From Pleurobrachia bachei (taxonomy: Eukaryota; Ctenophora; Tentaculata; Cydippida; Pleurobrachiidae): a DNA stretch of 36,261 nt. Positions 22,701 to 34,000 of the stretch are shown piece by piece. The stretch lies in assembly GCA_000695325.1 (NCBI GenBank), contig AVPN01000497.1:13464-49724 (forward strand), given 5' to 3'. The position numbers and the translations under genes were made by a program. Numbering within the stretch: position 1 is the stretch's first letter; each line of letters opens with the position of its first letter. Below the pieces are notes generated by a model. It was given only the letters and a program-made list of their open reading frames with translations. It was not told where the DNA came from and made no database searches.

Positions 22701-25255
22701 AATCGGTAAATACTGGTCCCTGATTAGCTCAATAACCAGTCACGTGACATTAGGTTCCTGTAAGACATAGATCTCAGCAGATCTCAGGACTCAGGATTTA
22801 GAGTGAAATTGGACCATGCATATATCCTATGTAAACTCTGATTACGAATAAGAAGGACTGGCCAAATTGGTGATGACATCCCCTATTCACAGGCTTGTGT
22901 AAGGGTGACTGCGACAATAACTGGCCAAGATATGTGCACTGTGCAGCTCTCCTTAGAAGTCTTGCCTTTTCAAAACTATATTTCAACGCTGTGCTTGTCG
23001 AGTTTCAGTCTGCACAGGCAAATGAGTAGCTTTATATATTGAGGTGTTGATATACCGTCATGGAATGAACAAAATTCATAATTTGTCACGTGTCTAGATA
23101 GGGTCTAGATATCTAATAAAGCTATACTGACTTGATACAAACACTCATAGAAAATATAGACAAAATCACACCTGGTCCAACTGTATCTCGCAAACTTGAC
23201 CCAAATGATCCATAATCCATATATAGTAAAAATCTACCATCATTCCTGATTCCCAGGTGAACGTGGAGAGTGTCGATGCCCCTGCCGATGCGAGGAAGAA
23301 GCTGAACGCCAAGGATTTCCCCGCTAAACTTCTCTCCCTAAAGATGCTCCTCAAGCAGACTGACAAGAACCCTGTGGAGTTGAACCTGAAATGCCAGGTA
23401 GGGTAGAACATCTAGATAAACCCCTTGTGCTAATAAACCCTTAAACTGAGTTCCAGGTATGTAGAATGCAGTTCTGCAGATAGTTCTCTTTTAGTGCGAA
23501 CCCTTTTACTGGCGAACAATGAGGGATTTTGGAAGTGATTCCATAATCCATGTTTAGATCTTGCTGCTAAAGTTAATTGTTTAGTACTATGATCTTCTAC
23601 CAATACTATCCCAGGGTCCCCTTGTGACAACTGCAGAGCCAACAGATAAGTATCGAGTGCTCTCAACTGAGCCAAACAAGGAAGGAATTGCGGAGATTAT
23701 CAACGTTCAAGTCATGCACCCTGTAAGTAGCTGATGTTAGGAAACGATAAGTAGGCGATCACGTGACAATTATAGCCTAGTATAAAGTATCAGTCATCAG
23801 ATCTGAGCTTGGCTCATTTCCAAAACTGAATCCCTTAAATAACAACTCCCTCCCTCCCTCTCCCAGACTTCAGATGAGATCTATCTGTTGAGGATGAAGA
23901 TGGTCGGAGACCAGGTTACTATCGAGGGAGTGGAGATGTTTGATTTAGATAAGATCGATCAGTACCTGAAGACGTGCTACCCCAACAATGCTGCTAAAGT
24001 CAAGGAGATCAAGAGGTAAGTGTGACCATGGTTACCAAGAGGTAAGTGTGACGTCACGACGTTACCATGGTTACCAAGAGGTAGGTGTGATCTGTCACCA
24101 TGGTGATCAAGAGGTACGTGTGACGTCACGATGTTACCATGGTGACCAAGTCATCTGGAAGCTATTTCCAAATAACAGTGCTCCATGATATAATCATGAA
24201 CCATTTTCATCCTCATAATGATAACTAATTTCATGAGTCATCATGTCATTTGATGTCATCTTTTGATATTCTAGATATATGTCCCCCTTTGGAGACGGTA
24301 TGACTCTCTGTAATCATATTTGCAGGGTGGTAACTCAATACAGCTGTACATCACTGAGACCATCTGTTAGCTATCTCTCTCCCTCGTAGATCTCTCTCTC
24401 TATAACCCTCTCCCCCTCTCTCTCCGTACTTCAGACTTGTTTACTATATCCCTCTCCTCTGTCTCATTGTGTCTGGTCCTATCTCACTGACCCGATGATC
24501 TTGACCTGTCAATCTCTTGCTCATTTGGTCTAATACCCTATCTATTGTGAGTTTTCACACGATGTCTTTTTCAGATTCAGTAACTGCTTACTGCGGTCTT
24601 TGAATTTGGCATGTCTTTGCCACACTGCACTGTCTTCTCAGTTTACACCCTCAGCCGTATTATAAATCTCCCAAGCAACTCATACCCANNNNNNNNNNNN
24701 NNNNNNNNNNNNNNNNNNNNNNNNNNNNNNNNNNNNNNNNNNNNNNNNNNNNNNNNNNNNNNNNNNNNNNNNNNNNNNNNNNNNNNNNNNNNNNNNNNNN
24801 NNNNNNNNNNNNNNNNNNNNNNNNNNNNNNNNNNNNNNNNNNNNNNNNNNNNNNNNNNNNNNNNNNNNNNNNNNNNNNNNNNNNNNNNNNNNNNNNNNNN
24901 NNNNNNNNNNNNNNNNNNNNNNNNNNNNNNNNNNNNNNNNNNNNNNNNNNNNNNNNNNNNNNNNNNNNNNNNNNNNNNNNNNNNNNNNNNNNNNNNNNNN
25001 NNNNNNNNNNNNNNNNNNNNNNNNNNNNNNNNNNNNNNNNNNNNNNNNNNNNNNNNNNNNNNNNNNNNNNNNNNNNNNNNNNNNNNNNNNNNNNNNNNNN
25101 NNNNNNNNNNNNNNNNNNNNNNNNNNNNNNNNNNNNNNNNNNNNNNNNNNNNNNNNNNNNNNNNNNNNNNNNNNNNNNNNNNNNNNNNNNNNNNNNNNNN
25201 NNNNNNNNNNNNNNNNNNNNNNNTCTCTCTCTCTCTCCCTCTCTCTCTCTCTCAC

Positions 25256-25291
<36 letters not shown>

Positions 25292-28200
25292 CTTCAGACT
25301 TGCTTACTATCTCCCTCCGGCCTCCCCTCTGTCTCATTGTGTCTGGTCCTATCTCACTGACCCGATGATCTTGACCTGTCAATCTCTTGCTCGTTTGGTC
25401 TTATACCCAGCTATTGTGAGTTTTCACACGATGTCTTTTTCAGATTCAGTACCTAACTGCGGTCTTTGAATTTGGCATGTCTTTGTCACACTGCACTGTC
25501 TTCTCAGTTTACACCCTCAGCCGTATTATAAATCTCCCAAGCAACTCATACCCATATCCTTCAGACACCACTGACACCACTCCATCCCACAGGCAACTTG
25601 CGACCACCTCTCGTGGTGATATTCTGAAGGTTGTCCTACAACACGGTGCCAGGGGAACCGCTGTCACTACTGGTAAGATATATATGTAGTAGTTGTCATG
25701 ACAACATGATTCAGAATATGTAGCGTGACGCCAGTCAATCACTAGTTGGGTTTGTCACCGGGTTAGAGGGTGGTGGTAAGCTAGTATTTTACAATCGTTA
25801 GTTACCCCCAAATTAGGAGTTTATAATTTCAAAAGGTTAATTCATTCTCCCATTTGAGAACTTCCACATTTCCCCGTCCTACTGTTATTAAAATGATATG
25901 AGCGGGGGAGTGCCAATGATCATAATGTTCACTAGGAAGATGAATTGATATGTTGAATAAATTAATGTGTTCATTACTCTTACCCTATACCCTTTGTGTA
26001 CCTCACATAGTGTTTAGCTAGACGAAGTTTGGCGGTTGTGCTTGACTTTTAGTTAAAACTGGGGGGTATAGTTTCTAGTCATCCGTGACCCTGTTGTGAT
26101 ATTGTGTCCCGATGTGGGTTTCTAGGATATTATATTACTGCATTATTTGTAATATGCCCCTCCCAAAATGTGATGTTATATATTCGAATCAGGATCAGTC
26201 AATACCTTAGATCATGATACTTCTTCTAAGGGGGTGACTAGGTTCTAGGACACTAAGTTGAAATGATGATATTTAGGGAAGCTCCCATTATAAATTTTGT
26301 TACCTTCAAGTTATCCCTAAATGATAATATCTACTTTCAGCTAAAACTCTGATTTGTTATTTAGCTCCCTTACTCTCCCCCATCAGGACGATATGAATCC
26401 TCTATCTTGGAGTATCCTAACGCATCTCCACTTTTATCTTACCCACCCTCCGCTATCTCCAAATTTTCACTTGTATCAAAAACTTTTCCACCCAAGTTAC
26501 AACCTACACTTGAAATCTCGGTATCTTTAGATTCAAAGTACTCTACCACAACTCTTCCTAACTATCCCCTTCAGGAAGTATTGCCGATACCAACAACTCT
26601 TTCACTTAGAAAACTCACTGAGAACCAATCTTCTCCTTTCTTTCATTTAGGTGACATAACTTTCGACATTGGACCCATGAAAGATATCGTCCGAAAGATC
26701 AACCTGGCTAGTAGCTTTGAGGACACCACCTTTAAGATGGAATCCTTCGCTGATGACACCGAGTACACTCTAGAAGGTGTGTGTTTCACTTGTGTGTAAC
26801 CATGGTAACCATGTGTGTAACCATGGTAACCATTGTCACGATGTGGTTTGTGTATAATCATGGTAACAAATCGTCACTAATATGTGTTTGGAAATGTCTT
26901 CTACTCTAGTTAATATTTTTGTTTAAACCTGCAATCTCTAGTTGCTTTCTGTCTTTGTCAAACTCAAAGTGACTCTAATCGTTATCTAGCAAAACAATAT
27001 TTGGTTATATGTTAGGAAGTTTGCAGTGTGCTTGATTCTGGAATTTAATGGTTTTTAAGTAACCTTTTTACGGCACATTTCTCCCCTTTTTCTCCCCTTT
27101 TTCTCTCTGCAAGGGATGGACGACTTGGTAATAGACTTGGAGGCAGACGATTTGCTCCTAGAAACCGCCCAAACCCTCGAAAAACCACCCGAAACACTAT
27201 TGACCAAGAAAGCTAAAGGTGCAAAAATAGCACGTTTTTGTCATTGTTTACCATTGCAGTGATTTGAAATCAGCTGCATGAGCTATATTAGCAGCACGTG
27301 TACCCCAGTATAATTGCCATGAAATAAAGGAATGCTTTAATTGATGGCTGTATGTGTCCCCCACGAAGCACGTGATAAATAAACCTTCCTGTGATAATTT
27401 TTGCTGAAAAACACAAGGAAATACTCATGTCTGATGTAGGGCTGGGGTTGTTTAGTGTTCTAATATCGGCCTAATTGCTGAAGCCTGAATGACTCTGTAG
27501 TCTGTGTTATTCAGGGTTTGACTGTACGAGTTAATTGATTTGAAAAACACTGATTATCCGAGTTTATAGTTGTCAATAAACCCGGATTATGAGTTTGTAT
27601 GAAAGGCTTTCATTTGATTTGCAACCATTTATCCCAATTTCGTACCCCCATGAAATGCCTATCCACGATTATGACCCGCTTACTGCAACTATGCTGCCTG
27701 CATCACCCCACCATGAAAATATACCTGCTTTAGATGTCCAATACACCCCCTTCCCATCCTGAGATGAGTGTGGTACGGGTAGGTGTCTCCCTGGGCGCCC
27801 TCTTCGTCTAGACGTTCCCGCCCCCACTGATATGATGCTGCCTGATGGTATGACCAAGGACAGTGTCACTGTTGGAGCTGGTAAGTGTAACTGTGTGTCC
27901 TTCTTTCACATCCCTTCCTTTCTCAATTATCACTTTCTCTTGAGCTCGTGTTTACTATCTGATGATGCCCTAGCTCCAACTCTCTGCATGATATTCTCCA
28001 TCACTGGTTTAATTATCTGTATTACCAAGCATGAAAAAGCATAAAATCTACCTGATCTAAGCATCCAATTAACTTCAGCATGGAACTTAATTAACTTCAG
28101 CCCTTATCCTCTTCAGCACTTGTAATCTTTTTTCTAACTAAAGAGATATTCTTAGCACTAAAAGCCCATGTAAAGGCATCCCTGCAAGTAAATGTAGACA

Positions 28201-29366
28201 AAACCACATCTTCGGGGAAGGGGACGAGGGATATTTGAAAATTTTGAAACGGGTAAAAAAAGGTCGAAGAAAGACTCTGATATTTTGGAGTTGAACGAAA
28301 ACCTTTTTGAAGAATTTCTCTTTCAGTTTCAGCTTATTTTCAAATCTGTTTTGTACATCAAAAACCATGTTCCATGCATTGAAAACCATGTTTCATGCAT
28401 CAATCATAACTTCATATCGTCTTACTGTTCTTCACTGAAAAACCACAGAATTCATGTCTGCACTTTTTAAGTGATAGAAAGTTCAATACAGATTGGGGAG
28501 AGTTGGTATGTTTGGATAATATCACCAATATAACTCAATATCTCCTTCAATCTTCACACACTGATTCACACTGATTCTAAACACAGACGGTAGTTACACT
28601 CTGCTACTGACGGAGGCCGAATTCCAAGCGATCCAGATCTCCTCTACCCTGTCTGGTATCAACATCCAGGCAAGCAAGGGACCCCGAGGTTACAGTATTA
28701 TGCTGAATGCCACTGAGTGGGAGAGGATGCAGTTTAATCTGAGGATTGTATACACTCAGACTCTCATGCAGAAGATCAGCGTCAAACAAATCTCAGGTAG
28801 GCAGCAAGAAAATCATTACGTGAAAATTAAATTTCATGTTTCAGCAATATCAAAAACACTCCCAGAAATCTAAAAAACCACCCCCTAACACGCCCTCCTC
28901 GCATCTAATAGGAGGCGGCTACATCCTGCTACTCCGGCCGGCCGAGTACGAGATGTTGGTCAGTGTTGGGGCGTTCAGGGGTATTGATATTGGAGGACCT
29001 GGTCCCCTTGGAGTGGGCGGTCAGTATCACATCCAGCTGGATAGCGCCCAGTGGGTCACATTCCAGAATAATCTGGGGGCTACCGGTGAGTTATTATAAT
29101 GGGGGGAATGGGTGAGGGGTGTGTTATACAGAGTGGGGTCAGGGTTTAGACCTACGGTAACTGCAGGTTAGAATGATTGGAAAATGAAATACTAAATGGC
29201 TAACTTGTTGAATTAGGTTTACGAAATTTGGGCGGAGACGGGCATTGTTCGAGGGATTTTGCAAAATTTGCATTTCCTTGTCCGGCATGTGTGTTTGATT
29301 ACAAAAACAGCATGTGCATGTGTGTGTATGTCAAATTACAGCAACTAAACTTGTGTTTTGAGTCTC

Positions 29367-29412
<46 letters not shown>

Positions 29413-31066
29413 CTCTCTCTCCAGCCCATCCTTTCCCGTTCTAAACTCAATGTTTCGTATACTATCTGATCAGAGACCGTTATATCTATATTGTCTCATA
29501 TCAGGTGGTGGTAACTACTCCATCAAGCTGACAAAGGATCAGTTCGAGCAGTTCAAGGCAGCCGGATACTTCAATGGCATGAAACTACAGGCATCTGTTA
29601 ACCAGGGTAAGAGAGTTATAGTTGTCCTGGAGAGAGGGACAGAGAGAGACAGGGATGATAAGAAAGAAGGAAAGCCTACTCCATTTAAAACCAATTGCAC
29701 TACTGAACTAGTTGTCCCTTTATATGGTTCGGATTTTCTAGCTGTCACTACCTGTCTCAACCATTTTCATCTTGAAAACACGCACACTCTCTCTCTCCCT
29801 CTTTCTCTCCCTCTCCTTCTCTCTCTCTCTCTTTCTCTCTTCCTGAATGATTTATTCATTTTTACTTTCCCAGTTCTGATATTCCCTGAAGCCCCATCCT
29901 CTTCGAATTACCATCATTTTCCGCGATACTTCGGCGCTTCTTTGTCAAATTAGAATTAGATACATATTATATACCTCCTTCATTCTCTTGAATGCTAGTG
30001 ACCATGTTTTCTTGTCCCACTCGGGGGCCCTCCCACTCTATATTATAGTCCTCTCTAGTGCTTCTGATCTAAACATCACCATTATTCCTTCAGCGGGTGA
30101 CTATGACATCCTGATGACCCCTGAAGAGTACAAGATGTTCCAGGACAACCAGGCCAAGGCCGGAGGAGCTGTCTCTGGAGGAGGTAGTGGTGGAGGAGCT
30201 ATGTCTCTCTCTGTTACCCAGGATTCAAGTGAGTTATAAACTAGTGTTGTGTCTCAATCATGGGATATAGTTGACTTGGTGATAAAGTCAGATCTTTTAA
30301 AGTTGGGGTGCCAACTTCATAAATCCGTTTTCACTCATTATTTCACACAATTAACGCCAAATTGCCATGGCAACTGAATCGGTTACTATTGACAATGAAT
30401 TACCACTATTTGAGTGAGAAAGTGTTACGACTAAGTTGTTCTGGATTCCTCATGATGGAAGTGTAAAATGTAAAAATTTCTATTAAAACACAAGGATTGT
30501 TTCTATAGCAAATTACTCATATAAAAAGATGCATGAATGAGTAAGTACGGCCCAAGTGGCCGGACCGGCGGTGGTCGGTTGAGCGCGAAACCCTATCAGA
30601 ACTCAATTAACAGTGGTTGCGATGCCTTAGGGCCACTGGACTGGGAGTTGTCTGACTGGGGGAGTAGAGATGGGAATCGAGGTTTGACCTACTGCTTGGC
30701 TCTTGATCCTCTCCGAGTTGTGAGGGATTGTCCTGAATAGTGCTGAATAGTGACTGAATAGTGGCTGAGAGAGTGCCATTGTCATTGCATTGGACATCCA
30801 ACTCGTGGTAGAGTGAGCGATGAGTAAGATTGTGTGGGTGCGGGTAACCTCTGAGTCCCGTGAGCTCCGCATGTAAAGTGGTTAGCTTAGCTAGCGTGCT
30901 GTCCCGAGGGTGTTGCCCAACAGGCACCAGTTCAAAAAGGTCCACAGATGTGATTCACATCAACTACGGGAGCATTCTCCCAGTTTTTTTTGGATTTTGT
31001 CTCAACCATTTTCATCTTGAAAACACGCACACTCTCTCTCACTTTCTCTCTTTCTCTCCCTCTCCT

Positions 31067-31097
<31 letters not shown>

Positions 31098-34000
31098 TCC
31101 TGAATGATTTATTCATTTTTACTTTCCCAGTTCTGATATTCCCTGAAGCCCCATCCTCTTCGAATTACCATCATTTTCCGCGATACTTCGGCGCTTCTTT
31201 GTCAAATTAGAATTAGATACATATTATATACCTCCTTCATTCTCTTGAATGCTAGTGACCATGTTTTCTTGTCCCACTCGGGGGCCCTCCCACTCTATAT
31301 TATAGTCCTCTCTAGTGCTTCTGATCTAAACATCACCATTATTCCTTCAGCGGGTGACTATGACATCCTGATGACCCCTGAAGAGTACAAGATGTTCCAG
31401 GACAACCAGGCCAAACGTCTCTGGAGGAGGTAGTGGTGGAGGAGCTATGTCTCTCTCTGTTACCCAGGATTCAAGTGAGTTATAAACTAGTGATGTGCCT
31501 CAATCATTGGATATTGTAGTTGACTGGGTGTAGTGGTCGGTGTTTTGAAACTGGAGTGAAAACTTCAAAAAATCCGTCTTTACTCATTATTTCACACAAT
31601 TACCGCAAACGTTAGGGTTGCCATGGCAACTGAATCGGTTACTTATGATACTGAATTACCACTATTTGAGTGAGAAAGTGTTACGACTAAGTTGTTCTGG
31701 AAATGATGGAAGTGTAAAATGTAAAAATTTCTATTAAAACACAAGGATTGTTTCTATAGCAAATTACTCATATAAAAAGATGCATGAATGAGTAAGTACG
31801 GCCCAAGTGGCCGGACCGGCGGTGGTCGGTTGAGCGCGAAACCCCATTAGAACTCAATTAACAGTGGTTGCGATGCCTTAGGGCCACTGGACTGGGAGTT
31901 GTCTGACTGGGGGAGTAGAGATGGGAATCGAGGTTTGACCTACTGCTTGGCTCTTGATCCTCTCCGAGTTGTGAGGGATTGTCCTGAATAGTGCTGAATA
32001 GTGACTGAATAGTGGCTGAGAGAGTGCCATTGTCATTGCATTGGACATCCAACTCGTGGTAGAGTGAGCGATGAGTAAGATTGTGTGGGTGCGGGTAACC
32101 TCTGAGTCCCGTGAGCTCCGCATGTAAAGTGGTTAGCTTAGCTAGCGTGCTGTCCCGAGGGTGTTGCCCAACAGGCACCAGTTCAAAAAGGTCCACAGAT
32201 GTGATTCACATCAACTACGGGAGCATTCTCCCAGTTTTTTTTGGATTTTTTTTGGAAACTTAGGTTTATCAAAATCTAAACTAGTGATCGTTCTAAGAAG
32301 AAAAGCGGGAACACATTAGACGAATATGAAACGAAACCACACGTATTTTGGGAATTTACTTCCATTTTCGCTCCTATAAACCATGCCCCTTCCCCTCCCA
32401 GGTGGTATGTTTGTATTAGTTCTGACCCAGGAACAGCACACCATGTTACAATCCTACTTTACTGGTATTAGAAGCAGGCCCACTGTAGCCGGAGGAGAGG
32501 TGACTTACAGACTGACCGCTGAAGAGTTCCAACTGTTCCAGGCCAACCAACAGAGTGGAGCAGGTGCTGTTCAACAGAGTACAGGTATGTAGGAATCCAC
32601 CGGTAGATTCACGTTATTTAGGCGACAGACCTGATCCACAATTGCTAGAGTGACTGATCACGTCCTGTCTGGCGTAGCCAGACCCCATATTGATTCTCAA
32701 AACGGGTTGCACGACAATGCGCTCAGTTCGGGTCGGCGCCGCCAGACAGCTGATCACGTCAGGATACTACCTAGTTGCCCACCAGGCACCAGTACAACAC
32801 AATAAACTGAGTAGGGCAAGTAATGGTGAACTCTTCACCGTTTCCAAATCTCCATTGTAACTCTGATATATCTGCAGGTGGTGCATCTGGTGGAGGCTCA
32901 GGAGGTGGTCCCATGTCCCTCTCTGTCACACAGGATTCAAGTAAGTTATACACGTGGTAGGGTTGTAGGGTGGTAGTAACTATTAAATACATTGATGTGT
33001 GAAGCTGCTAGCCGGTGGTTTTATTGACAATGTTCTCATTACCCTAACCATGCCCCGTTCTTCCAGGTGGTATGTTTGTGCTGGTTCTGACCGAGGAACA
33101 GCACACCATGTTACAATCCTACTTTACTGGTATTAGAAGCAGACCCACTGTAGCTGGTGGAAAGGTGACTTACAGACTGACCGCTGAAGAGTTCCAACTG
33201 TTCCAGGCCAACCAACAGAGTGGAGCAGGTGCTGTTCAACAGAGTACAGGTATGTAGGAATCCACCGGTAGATTCACGTTATTTAGGCGACAGACCTGAT
33301 CCACAATTGCTAGAGTGACTGATCACGTCCTGTCTGGCGTAGCCAGACCCCATATTGATTCTCAAAACGGGTTGCACGACAATGCGCTCAGTTCGGGTCG
33401 GCGCCGCCAGACAGCTGATCACGTCAGGATACTACCTAGTTGCCCACCAGGCACCAGTACAACACAATAAACTGAGTAGGGCAAGTAATGGTGAACCCAT
33501 TACCGTTTCCAAATCTCCATTGTAACTCTAACTCTTACTGTGCATAACTCTGATATATATCTGCGGCACCAGACAACTCACGGCAGGATACGTTGTCCTT
33601 CAAGAACAAAACAATAAACTGAGTAGGGCAAGTAATGGTGAACTCTTTCCAAATCTCCATTGTAACTCTAACCCTAACTGTGCATTGTAACTCTGATATA
33701 TCTGCAGGTGGTGCCTCTGGTGGAGGCTCAGGAGGCGGTCCCATGTCCCTCTCTGTTACACAGGATTCTAGTAAGTTATACATGTGGTAGGGTTGTAGGG
33801 TGGTAGTAACTATTTAATTCACCGTTGTGTGAATCTGCTAGCCGGTGGTTTTATTGACAATGTTCTCATTACCCTAACCATGTCCCCTTCTTCCAGGTGG
33901 TATGTTTGTGCTAGTTCTGACCGAGGAGCAGCACACCATGTTACAATCCTACTTTACTGGTATAAGAAGCAGGCCCACTGTAGCTGGTGGAAAGGTGAGA

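Larger units (their letters stand above)
29756..32250. repeat. Tandem duplication of ~1.25 kb carrying exon 24
   Basis: Unit 1 (about 29756-30999) and unit 2 (about 31000-32250) are near-identical, each starting TGTCTCAACCATTTTCATC and ending in CCCAGTTTTTTTTGGATTTT. Each includes a CT microsatellite, an exon and the element at 30530-30990. Unit 2 differs by small indels, including an 11-bp net loss in the exon. Confidence 0.85.

Noticed and set aside
24611-25382. Open frames across the second N run
   Set aside because: Same reason; flanks are duplicated intron and CT repeat.
30607-30945. 112-codon minus-strand frame, repeated at 31858-32196
   Set aside because: Present twice only because the DNA is duplicated; no recognisable protein features.
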